A stretch of 64,000 nucleotides of DNA from CAYPLH01 sp964411505. GTDB lineage: Bacteria; Bacillota; Clostridia; CAYPLH01; DUMO01. The number at the start of each line of letters is the position of its first letter. Position 1 is the stretch's first letter. Position numbers and translations under genes: made by a program. Under the pieces are notes generated by a model that saw only the letters and a program-made list of their open reading frames with translations, ran no database searches and had not been told where the DNA came from. Below, in pieces: positions 33,925 to 41,716 of the stretch. The stretch covers positions 18,040-82,039 of the forward strand of contig CAYPLH010000012.1 in the NCBI GenBank assembly GCA_964411505.1. Direction: 5' to 3'.

Positions 33925-34938
33925 TCAAATTTCATCTATCCTCACAGGTCTTCCTGTTTCCAGAGATTTTTTTGCAGCAAGCCCTATTATTACAGGTTTT
34001 AGTGCATCATCTACAGTAACAGGAGTTTGAGTATTCATTGCTATAGCATAAAAAAATGCCTTCATTTCATCAATAAAGGAATCTTTGTACCTTTCAAGGA
34101 AAAAATATTTCGGCTTATCGGCTATAACTGCAGTACTGTCATTTAATACAACTGTATTAGGAAAATCATTTTCAGCTTTAAGACAGCCTTTGGAGCCAAA
34201 GACCTCCACCCTCTGGTCATACCCATAAACTGCCTGTCGGCTGTTATCAATGACACCAAGAGTTCCGTTCTTAAATTTAAGGCTTATAACAGCTGTATCC
34301 ACATCCCCTGCATTGCCAATCTCCTGATCCACCAACACCGCTCCGCTAGCAAAAACTTCTTCCACCTCACTTCCTGAAAGGTATCTTGCCATATCAAAAT
34401 CATGTATTGACATATCAAGAAAAATGCCACCTGAGACTTTTACATACTCTATCGGAGGGGGCGCGGGATCTCTTGAGGTAATCTTAATAATATGTGGAGT
34501 TCCAATTCTTCCTTCCATTACAAGATCACGAACCCTTTTAAAATTATGATCAAATCTTCTGTTAAAACCTATCTGAAATTTCACGCCTGCTTTTTTAACC
34601 TCTGAAATTGCCTCCTTAATACGCATAACATCAAGATCAATGGGCTTTTCACAAAAAACATGCTTGCCTGCTTTTGCAGCCTCAATTGTAAATTGGGTAT
34701 GAGTGTTTGTAGAAGAGCATATTAAAACTGCATCAATTTCATTATCATTAATGATTTCCTTATAATCAGAAGTGACATTATTTATTCCCATTTCCTTAGT
34801 CCAATCTTTTATATCGTCAGCATAAATATCCGATATAGATTTTATTTTGACAGACGGAATATATCTGGTAATATTTTCGGTATGAAGTTTTCCTATTCTT
34901 CCTGTTCCAATAACTCCTACTGTAATTTTTCGGGTCAC
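33925..34938 (-). CDS. Gfo/Idh/MocA-family NAD(P)-dependent dehydrogenase, inositol 2-dehydrogenase-like
   Basis: A 337-residue cytoplasmic oxidoreductase. The Rossmann motif GVIGTGRIGKLH is at the N-terminus; HVFCEKPIDL holds the EKP motif, and GGIFLDMSIHDFDMARYL holds the catalytic Asp/His pattern of inositol dehydrogenases (IolG). Start is GTG at 34938 preceded by AGGAGGTG; the upstream in-frame ATG at 34956 lies before the binding site. The GTG overlaps the TGA stop of the preceding gene (GTGA), so the two are translationally coupled. With the next three genes it forms a set like the Thermotoga IolG-IolO-IolN-IolM pathway (family knowledge). Another polyol or sugar could be the true substrate. 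Confidence 0.9.
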   Translation of the reverse strand: MTRKITVGVIGTGRIGKLHTENITRYIPSVKIKSISDIYADDIKDWTKEMGINNVTSDYKEIINDNEIDAVLICSSTNTHTQFTIEAAKAGKHVFCEKPIDLDVMRIKEAISEVKKAGVKFQIGFNRRFDHNFKRVRDLVMEGRIGTPHIIKITSRDPAPPPIEYVKVSGGIFLDMSIHDFDMARYLSGSEVEEVFASGAVLVDQEIGNAGDVDTAVISLKFKNGTLGVIDNSRQAVYGYDQRVEVFGSKGCLKAENDFPNTVVLNDSTAVIADKPKYFFLERYKDSFIDEMKAFFYAIAMNTQTPVTVDDALKPVIIGLAAKKSLETGRPVRIDEI

Positions 34939-35753
34939 ACATAGCACCTCCTGCATCGGTTTATATATTCCAGTGATCTTTTTGCTACTTCTAAAGGGTC
35001 AGGTAGAGCAAGGCACTCAACAGCTACATAACCCTTATAGTCAATCTTTTTTAATGCATCTATTACTTCTTCAAATTTTATATGTCCATGTCCCGGGTAC
35101 ATCCTGTTATTATCCGCAAAATGCACATGCCCAAGTACACCCCTGCACTTAATTATACTTTCAGCGATCTTAGACTCCTCAATATTCATGTGAAATGTAT
35201 CAATATGGACTTTTATATGCTCCGAACTAAATTTTTTCACAAATTCAATTGTTTCACTTATATTATTAAGAAAATTGGACTCATATCTGTTGATAGCTTC
35301 GATCACTAGGGCAACATTATTAATTTCAGCGTCTTCTAGACACATTTCAAGCATTTGGGTCACTCTTTGGTTATAAGTGGAATAATCCCCTCCTGGCGGT
35401 ATATTACCTTTTAGCAAACCAATTATCACTATAGAATTAAAATTCCCAGCCAATTTTATATATTCTTTCATTCGTTGTAATACTTTCGATCTGTCTTCTT
35501 TATCCTTACTCATAAAATTTAAGGGCGTTCCCGAAAAGGATAATCCAGTTCCAATAGAGGATACTTCAATTTTTTCTTTGTTACAAGCTTCAAGAATCCT
35601 ATCTGGTTCAATTTTTCTCGGATCCCTTATGTGCATCTCTACTGCATCATAACCCAGTTGACTCGCAATTTTTATGCTTTCTGTAAAATCTCCCCTTAGA
35701 ACAAAAGGAACATTGCCACTCACATTATCCACAATACTAATACTTGTCCTCAT
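34935..35753 (-). CDS. Sugar epimerase/isomerase, TIM-barrel, IolO-like
   Basis: A 272-residue barrel protein of the AP endonuclease 2/xylose isomerase-like superfamily. Metal ligands are probably Glu in LVIEAINRYES, Asp in HIDTFHMN, His in GHVHFADNNR and Glu in VAVECLALPDP. ATG at 35753 with GAGGGGG upstream is chosen; the open frame runs 13 codons further up but without a better site. Its stop overlaps the start of the IolG-like gene by GTGA. A terminator hairpin at 35817-35843 separates it from the IolN-like gene upstream. In the Thermotoga inositol route the comparable enzyme is an epimerase of a keto-acid; that role is inferred here. Confidence 0.86.
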   Translation of the reverse strand: MRTSISIVDNVSGNVPFVLRGDFTESIKIASQLGYDAVEMHIRDPRKIEPDRILEACNKEKIEVSSIGTGLSFSGTPLNFMSKDKEDRSKVLQRMKEYIKLAGNFNSIVIIGLLKGNIPPGGDYSTYNQRVTQMLEMCLEDAEINNVALVIEAINRYESNFLNNISETIEFVKKFSSEHIKVHIDTFHMNIEESKIAESIIKCRGVLGHVHFADNNRMYPGHGHIKFEEVIDALKKIDYKGYVAVECLALPDPLEVAKRSLEYINRCRRCYV

Positions 35754-35816
35754 ATAGCTACCCCCTCTATGCTCAATCTCCACATTCTTCATACAATGTT
35801 ACTTTAATACATTTAC

Positions 35817-35843
35817 AAAAAGGTCGGGGGCACGCTAGCCCCC
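35817..35843 (-). terminator. Intrinsic terminator or attenuator between the IolN- and IolO-like genes
   Basis: GGGGGC (35826-35831) and GCCCCC (35838-35843) form a GC-rich stem with loop ACGCTA. On the minus strand it is followed by GACC and a T run (35821-35817). It sits about 65 bases before the IolO-like start, so it may reduce expression of the last three genes. Confidence 0.7.
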
Positions 35844-35936
35844 ACTCGCTTTTGGGAATTGACTTAGCTTAATATTCCTAATAACAAACCTTATGAGAGT
35901 AAGAAACCTAATATATATGTCGTAAAACAAATAGAT

Positions 35937-37055
35937 TTACAGCTTATGGAATACTCCTATCTGAGGCAACTCGTAAACTGATTTCCATCCTTCACTGAAG
36001 GGTTCTTTAAGGAAAGGTTTCATCTCTTCCTCGGTTCTTAATGTCACCTTCTCAACTGGTGGAACAGTTCCTACAGGAAATGCTTCAAGAATCTGATCAT
36101 TAACCAAGGTCAGATATTTAAGAATGGCAACTATCGGTCGTTTTGCTTTTCTTGCTTTAGCAATGCTTGGCCTTCCAACAACACCTTCCGGGGTTGCAGC
36201 ACGTTCTATTGCCATATGGCCTTCCCCTTCTGACCAGCGATGCGGTCTTCTGTAGGGTTCCACCGATGTGTCAAAATGCCCGTCGGGTAAGAAGGATTCA
36301 CCCTGTGCATCCTGAACAACACTCATATCAATCATATCTTTAAACATCAATAATCCTACCGATGTTTCGCTTTCATCAGCATGTACAAAATTAGTTTCAA
36401 GACTGTCATCCCTGTCTACTGGATAGAAAAACTCTCTTACTGCTCTATGCCAGTCCAAGGCCTGGAATATTCCCGGCAGCTGGAAACGCTTCATGAACTC
36501 CTGTATAGCTGCCTCCAACATCCACAGATGTCCATGGTTGTTTACAAGTATTATCTTTCGGAATCCATCATTCCATAAACCAAGCATGGTATAAATAAGT
36601 GTTTCCACAACTACTTCATGAGGCATTATTACTGTTCCTGGCATGCCTACATGATGATAAGGATGCCCACCATAGTTGAGTGGCGGAAAGGCAAGATTGC
36701 ATTCACATCCCTTTTTAGCTGTATATCTTCTAACTCCTTCAAGAATCTGGGTAACCATAAAGGTATCCAAACCGCTGTTAGCATGAAGTCCATGATTTTC
36801 TGTACATCCTATGGGCAGAAATACTAGATCGTTTTTTTTGCGCTTTTCAATCACCTGTGCCCTGGGTGTATTTTGGATATAGGTTCCCGCCTTGCCTAGC
36901 TCAGATTCAGATGGAATTCCATATTCCTTTAAAACCTCATCCAGCTCTTCTTCAGCCATATCCCATACCTCTTTTTTTAATCTTCCAACAGTATTATTTT
37001 CAAACAATATTGCAGGATCATCAGTAATAATCCACTTTTTAGTATCATTGGTCAC
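35937..37055 (-). CDS. iolN-like: Creatininase-family hydrolase, 3-dehydro-scyllo-inosose hydrolase (IolN)-like
   Basis: A 372-residue cytoplasmic metal-dependent amidohydrolase-like protein. The creatininase metal site is PIGCTENHGLHANSGLD: Glu86, His88, His91 and Asp97; NNHGH and HADESETSVG complete it. The N-terminal extension of about 75 residues and the C-terminal part after residue 280 make it longer than true creatininases and match the IolN branch, which opens a diketo-inositol ring in the Thermotoga-type inositol pathway (known for that family). GTG start with AAGGAAGG 9 bases upstream. It lies next to the IolM-like dehydrogenase, the pairing expected for this pathway. Confidence 0.85.
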   Translation of the reverse strand: MTNDTKKWIITDDPAILFENNTVGRLKKEVWDMAEEELDEVLKEYGIPSESELGKAGTYIQNTPRAQVIEKRKKNDLVFLPIGCTENHGLHANSGLDTFMVTQILEGVRRYTAKKGCECNLAFPPLNYGGHPYHHVGMPGTVIMPHEVVVETLIYTMLGLWNDGFRKIILVNNHGHLWMLEAAIQEFMKRFQLPGIFQALDWHRAVREFFYPVDRDDSLETNFVHADESETSVGLLMFKDMIDMSVVQDAQGESFLPDGHFDTSVEPYRRPHRWSEGEGHMAIERAATPEGVVGRPSIAKARKAKRPIVAILKYLTLVNDQILEAFPVGTVPPVEKVTLRTEEEMKPFLKEPFSEGWKSVYELPQIGVFHKL

Positions 37056-37178
37056 TTTATTTTACCTTCCTTTCCTATTTAACTTTTAATAATTGTGTTT
37101 TGGAACAAATATTTCATCATTGACTGTGCAAGTGTCTTAGGGGACTTTTGACTGATCCGCCCCCCCTTTTTAAACTAA

Positions 37179-38378
37179 TTAATCCATAATACAAGTAATC
37201 TTGCACTCGTTTCTGTCAGTCCGGAGCATAACAAGATTTTCAGGTACTTCATCAAGTTTTATCTTCTTAGTTATAAGAGGAAGCATATCCATTCCCGCTG
37301 CCATGCATTGAATAACCCTTGGGAATGTACCATGACCCGAGTGTCCCTGTGCACCTATAATCCTTGCTCTTCTAACTTGCAACACTTCTCCTGAAACAGG
37401 CATCTTGCTGTCTGCCCTTGCTACTACCACTACTGTACTGTTAAGTGTCCTGCCTTCCCATATTACATGTTCTATTCCCGGATAAACAGCAGTAGGAAGA
37501 CCAGTTGCTTCAAGATAGAGTGATGCACCCATACCATCAGTTATTTCAAGAACACGCTGTGTGAAGTCTTCTTTTAATGGGTTTATTATATAGTCCGCAC
37601 CCATTTTTTTGCCTAATTCAGCTCTTCCGGCTTCAGGCTCCGAAAGTATAACTCTGGCTGCACCGTTTCTCTTTAATATTGCACATGCTGCAAGACCAAC
37701 AGGTCCACCTCCGCAAATAACTACATCATCTCCGGGACGAATTCCACCGCCTCTTTCAATCACAGCATTATATGCCACAGAAGTTGGCTCTACTAGGCTT
37801 CCTGCTAAAAATACTTCTTTATCTGTCTTATACGCAGACTTTATTGGGTCGATACTCCATAGTACTTTTGCAGGGAGTACAATATATTTAGCAAAAGCTC
37901 CATTTACATTAAAGCCAATCTCATCTAGTTTTTCACAGTGGTTTGGCCAGCCATCAGTACACGGACGACATTCGCCGCACCACAGCATTTCCTCTGCACA
38001 TACCCATTCTCCACCCTTGTATGGCTTATTGGTTACCTTATCGCAAGCTCCGGGACCAGCCTCCACAACTATACCTGACAACTCATGCCCCAAAATTGAG
38101 GGAAAACCGGTTAAGCCAGGGTAATAAATATAACCCTGATCATCAGGCTGAGCCATATGGACATCACTACCGCATATTCCACAAGCCTTAACCTCTATCA
38201 ATACCTCACCTGGTCCAGGTTTCGGAATGTTATATTCACGAATTTCTAATTTTGGATTTCTCCACACCTGGCTCCCTAGATATGTCTGCTTCCTCTCAAT
38301 GTCTTTGGGACCAAGCTTGAACCCTAGTTTTGGATTCCAATCTGCAACCAAGGTAACACCTCTCATTTTTTTATCCAT
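37179..38378 (-). CDS. iolM-like: Zinc-dependent dehydrogenase, scyllo-inosose 3-dehydrogenase (IolM)-like
   Basis: A 399-residue medium-chain dehydrogenase. The catalytic-zinc region is ACGICGSDVHM with GHELSG; the structural-zinc loop has four Cys in CAEEMLWCGECRPCTDGWPNHC; the NAD motif is CGGGPVGLAACAIL. The N-terminus with KLGFKLGPKDIERKQTYLGSQVW and the C-terminal RRARIIGAQGHSGHGTFPR closely match, from memory, Thermotoga maritima TM0412 (IolM), which oxidises scyllo-inosose. ATG start with AAAGGGG upstream. It follows the sulfatase at 38541-40064 after a gap holding a stem-loop. The IolM assignment is strong; whether inositol is the real substrate in this locus is open. Confidence 0.9.
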   Translation of the reverse strand: MDKKMRGVTLVADWNPKLGFKLGPKDIERKQTYLGSQVWRNPKLEIREYNIPKPGPGEVLIEVKACGICGSDVHMAQPDDQGYIYYPGLTGFPSILGHELSGIVVEAGPGACDKVTNKPYKGGEWVCAEEMLWCGECRPCTDGWPNHCEKLDEIGFNVNGAFAKYIVLPAKVLWSIDPIKSAYKTDKEVFLAGSLVEPTSVAYNAVIERGGGIRPGDDVVICGGGPVGLAACAILKRNGAARVILSEPEAGRAELGKKMGADYIINPLKEDFTQRVLEITDGMGASLYLEATGLPTAVYPGIEHVIWEGRTLNSTVVVVARADSKMPVSGEVLQVRRARIIGAQGHSGHGTFPRVIQCMAAGMDMLPLITKKIKLDEVPENLVMLRTDRNECKITCIMD

Positions 38379-38407
38379 TTTAACAACCCCTTTGATTTTT
38401 ATTATAT

Positions 38408-38490
38408 AAACAATTGAATTCTAAACCTTCACTGGGTAAGCCAAAGAGTTTGCCTTCGTTTTTTAGTTCAAGATAGAATTTCAATTGTTT
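38408..38490. repeat. Large stem-loop upstream of the IolM-like gene
   Basis: AAACAATTGAATTCTA (38408-38423) and TAGAATTTCAATTGTTT (38474-38490) pair with one bulge, closing a 50-base loop. It lies 30 bases before the IolM-like start and is not followed by a T run. It may be an mRNA processing or leader structure that separates the sulfatase part of the operon from the Iol-like part. Confidence 0.65.
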
Positions 38491-38540
38491 AGTACTTAAT
38501 TTACAACAAGGACTAACTTATAGTAATTTCCAGTATTGCA

Positions 38541-40064
38541 TCACAAAAACAAATCCAACCCCATCCTCACAAATTGTTCATCGGGTGCATCATGCTCTTT
38601 CAACGCCATACATAAAAGTTCAGTCATGTGTTTTTCCAGTTTTTCGTCTGTAATTAACATCTTTTGCTCATAATCGGATTGAATATCGAAAAGCATGTTA
38701 TCTTCAATAAATTTGTTATAAATCCTGGTATCATTAAAATCCTGCGTTTTTTCACCATTTATTAGATTCTGTGCTGGAATCCTGTATACTGGGAAATCAG
38801 TCCACTTTAAAAGCTTTCCGCACTCGATTTTACTAATATCGCGGACATTGGAATTTCCATAATAATGCCTTAGGGTACTCAGCATGGAGGCATATATGTA
38901 TAGAGGACTGTTATCTCGGTTTTTTGCCGCTCGAAAGTATGTATACTTCCCATCGGTAATGTTTATACTTTTTCCAAAGTATCCATACAATGCATAATCT
39001 CTGACCTTTTCTACCTCATTTTTTGACAGTGCCAATAACGATTTTCCACGAATTGGATTTCCACAGCTTTTTTGATCAATTCCGAAATAATCCAGAATTG
39101 TAGGGAACAAATCAATATTCTGAGTAAGCCCATTTATTCTTTGTCCTGGTTTTGTCTGCCCCGGCATATGAATCATCATAGGCAGATGAAATACTTCATT
39201 ATAGGCGGGCATAAAATTCTTTGCCATAAAGTTATGTTCCCCGAGCATATACCCATGATCTGTGGTGAAAATTACCATAGTATCCTGCCATATATCGTTT
39301 TTGTCCATTACGTCCAGCATTTTTCCCAGCCATTTATCAGTCATGGACACAAGAGCAGCATACCTTTTTCTTATATGCTGTAAAGCATCAAGGGGTACAT
39401 TCACTACACCATACTCCGGCCAAAAATATTCTTTACCTTTATAATCATCACCATATAAATCCAAAAATTCCTCTGTCACATCAAAAGGCTCATGAGGATC
39501 ATAAGCTTCAACCCAAAGAAGGTAATTATCTGCATTCTTGTTTCTTTCTAGCCACTGGGCAGCCTGCTGAAAGGTTTTAGGGGTTGAAAAATCACCATCG
39601 GACTTATATCCGCTTCTATTAAGATAGTATTGCACTTCATACTTCCCATAATACTCTGGAACGTTTATATCTTCATTATCAAACCTTGAAACCCACGGGT
39701 CAACTTCCTGACCTCTGAAATTTTCCCAGGTATCAAAGGATTGACAATAGTTTTCTCCGCCTGTTATAAAATACAGATAGTGATCTGTTACTATATGGGA
39801 ACGGATTCCTCTTTTCCTTAAAACTTCGGGCAGGGTACAATCAAACGGTTCAATTGGACCCCAGTTTCTTTCCAGAAAATTCAATCTGCCTGTTAGCATA
39901 TCTCTTCTTGCTGGCATACACGGAGCAGAGCCTGTCCAATGGTTATCAAAAACAGTTGATTTTTCTGCAATTCGTTCAATATTGGGCGTCTTTACCCATT
40001 CGTTACCATAAGTAGATAAAAACCGTCTATTTAAACTATCCATTAAAATAACTATCGCCTTCAC
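38541..40064 (-). CDS. Family S1 sulfatase, cytoplasmic
   Basis: A 507-residue sulfatase. The signature is CMPAR at Cys49-Arg53 followed by RDMLTG. The first metal strand is IVILMDSLNRR with a single Asp, and the second is TTDHGYMLGEH. The KxH pair near residue 100 is replaced by TDHYLYF, marking a different subfamily from its neighbours. The frame is open to a TTG at 40085, but the ribosome binding site AAAGGGGGA lies inside that extension; GTG at 40064 fits, leaving a 17-base gap to the upstream sulfatase instead of an overlap. No signal peptide. It is last of the sulfatase block. Confidence 0.94.
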   Translation of the reverse strand: MKAIVILMDSLNRRFLSTYGNEWVKTPNIERIAEKSTVFDNHWTGSAPCMPARRDMLTGRLNFLERNWGPIEPFDCTLPEVLRKRGIRSHIVTDHYLYFITGGENYCQSFDTWENFRGQEVDPWVSRFDNEDINVPEYYGKYEVQYYLNRSGYKSDGDFSTPKTFQQAAQWLERNKNADNYLLWVEAYDPHEPFDVTEEFLDLYGDDYKGKEYFWPEYGVVNVPLDALQHIRKRYAALVSMTDKWLGKMLDVMDKNDIWQDTMVIFTTDHGYMLGEHNFMAKNFMPAYNEVFHLPMMIHMPGQTKPGQRINGLTQNIDLFPTILDYFGIDQKSCGNPIRGKSLLALSKNEVEKVRDYALYGYFGKSINITDGKYTYFRAAKNRDNSPLYIYASMLSTLRHYYGNSNVRDISKIECGKLLKWTDFPVYRIPAQNLINGEKTQDFNDTRIYNKFIEDNMLFDIQSDYEQKMLITDEKLEKHMTELLCMALKEHDAPDEQFVRMGLDLFL

Positions 40065-40081
40065 AAAGAATCCCCCTTTAA

Positions 40082-41527
40082 TCAATAAACTTCAGGAAGC
40101 TGTCTTGCCCTTTCTGGAACCTTCCATCTCTCAGGCTCATCTATATCTACTGCTTTACCCCATTTCATTAAAATCTCGTAGTGTTTGTTTTTTATTTCAT
40201 GTCTTTTCATTATTTTTTCAGTATCCCAACTTACCTTTAACCGACTCCTAAACTTTGCTGCAATCTCCGGTCTTTCCTCACATAGGTTGTAAAGCTCCAT
40301 GGGGTCGCTTTCCATATCAAACAAAAGATCGTACTCCTCATATCCTACATAGGATATAAACTTCCACCTTCCTTTACGAATCATCCTTCCTGGTGTTTTG
40401 TCTTTTAGAATATATTCACTTACTACTTCTCGCTCTTCGTCTTCTTCTCCACCGGTGATTTGCCGGTATAAGCTCTTTCCATCCTGTTCGGGAGGGCTTT
40501 GTACTCCTGCTATTTCACATAAGGTAGGTCCAATATCCGTTATACTGGCAGCCTGCTTTATCCTGATGCCTTTTTTTATGCCTTTACCCTCAAATATAAG
40601 AGGTATTCTTGATGAACCATCAAAAAATGTCTGTTTTCCGTACATATTTCTCTCCCCGGCTTGTTCTCCATGATCAGAAAGATAGACGAATACACCTTCC
40701 CAATCATTCCTTCTAAGGTAAGCCTCCCACGCAGCCCAGACATCGCCTAACTGGCTGTCGAGGTTTTCAATCATTCCATGGTAGGCAGCCCTTAATCGTA
40801 TTACCTGCTCGTCGGTAAAGTTGCATCGTTTAAGGTGTAAAAGGGCAGGATGATCATAGTTAGGTTCATTATTAAATGCAAAGGGCAGTTTTGTGATATT
40901 CTTGTAATACTCATACAATTCAACAGGCGCAACAAATGTATGATGCGGAGCATAGGTTCCCACAACAATACACTGAGGCTTACTATGATCATGTTCTAAA
41001 TACTCTAAAGCAGCTTTAATGACTGCCCTGTCGTATTCTAACACCGGTGAAGTGCCGCCACCCACTACCCGAATAAACTCTTCCGCTGTAGTTTTTACAT
41101 AAGGCCCTAGATCATCTTTTCTCATGTCTCCGAATCTGCCCCAATATAAAGGTGTAAAGTCTCCTACAAGCCTTTTGGTAAAACCATGCCTTTGGTCGTC
41201 ACCTTTAAAATGCATTCGTCCTATAAGAACAGTTTCATACCCCTCGGCTGCAAGGCTATGTATGAAAGTTGCCTGATCTTCAGGAATAGCCCCATTGTTT
41301 CCATATATCCCTGTCTTTTCCGGAAGTTGACCGGTGAGCATGGACATTCTTGCCGGAACGCAAATAGGACAAGAAGTATAAGCACTGTCAAAGACAGTTC
41401 CTTGAGAAGCCAGCCTGTCAAGGTTAGGGGTATTCACGGTCTTGTCACCTGCATATCCGCTATATGCGGCATTATGCTGGTCACTCATAAATATTAGAAT
41501 ATCTGGTTTGGTTTTTTTCTGCTCCAT
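40082..41527 (-). CDS. Family S1 sulfatase, cytoplasmic, paralogue of 49721-51181
   Basis: A 481-residue sulfatase. Signature CVPAR at Cys56-Arg60 followed by MSMLTG. Metal residues are in FMSDQHN and LSDHGEQAG. In place of GKWH it has GRMHF. It shares long blocks with the sulfatase at 49721: KTGIY.N.GAI.EDQATFIHS, GDDQRHGFTKRLVGD and SDHG..GERN..GKQTFF.GSS.IPLIFEG, so the two are recent paralogues. Both come directly after a GH38 gene, one with the GH38 at 41717 and the other with that at 51325. AGGAAGG lies about 10 bases upstream of ATG. No signal peptide. Confidence 0.95.
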   Translation of the reverse strand: MEQKKTKPDILIFMSDQHNAAYSGYAGDKTVNTPNLDRLASQGTVFDSAYTSCPICVPARMSMLTGQLPEKTGIYGNNGAIPEDQATFIHSLAAEGYETVLIGRMHFKGDDQRHGFTKRLVGDFTPLYWGRFGDMRKDDLGPYVKTTAEEFIRVVGGGTSPVLEYDRAVIKAALEYLEHDHSKPQCIVVGTYAPHHTFVAPVELYEYYKNITKLPFAFNNEPNYDHPALLHLKRCNFTDEQVIRLRAAYHGMIENLDSQLGDVWAAWEAYLRRNDWEGVFVYLSDHGEQAGERNMYGKQTFFDGSSRIPLIFEGKGIKKGIRIKQAASITDIGPTLCEIAGVQSPPEQDGKSLYRQITGGEEDEEREVVSEYILKDKTPGRMIRKGRWKFISYVGYEEYDLLFDMESDPMELYNLCEERPEIAAKFRSRLKVSWDTEKIMKRHEIKNKHYEILMKWGKAVDIDEPERWKVPERARQLPEVY

Positions 41528-41716
41528 TTTTAATTGACCTTCCTTCTATCAACTAAGTACAACATCTTTAATAACTAAAAGAGTAGTAACCTTATTATTT
41601 TCTAATTGTTCTATAAAAAAGTAAGTTGAGTTAGCAACCTATTCAATACACACCCTTAAAATCGATCTTATACTATACTGTTTTTGATGATTAACTAACA
41701 AAACTTATGCTATTAA

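Noticed and set aside
38408..38490. Cyclic di-GMP riboswitch (because of a GGCAAAC stretch in the loop)
   Set aside because: The rest of the conserved core, including the tetraloop receptor and the second conserved helix, is missing and the element is too short.
40064..40085. Apparent 4-base overlap between the sulfatases 40082-41527 and 38541
   Set aside because: The overlap depends on a TTG start that lies upstream of the AAAGGGGGA ribosome binding site. The GTG at 40064 is the better start, leaving a 17-base gap.
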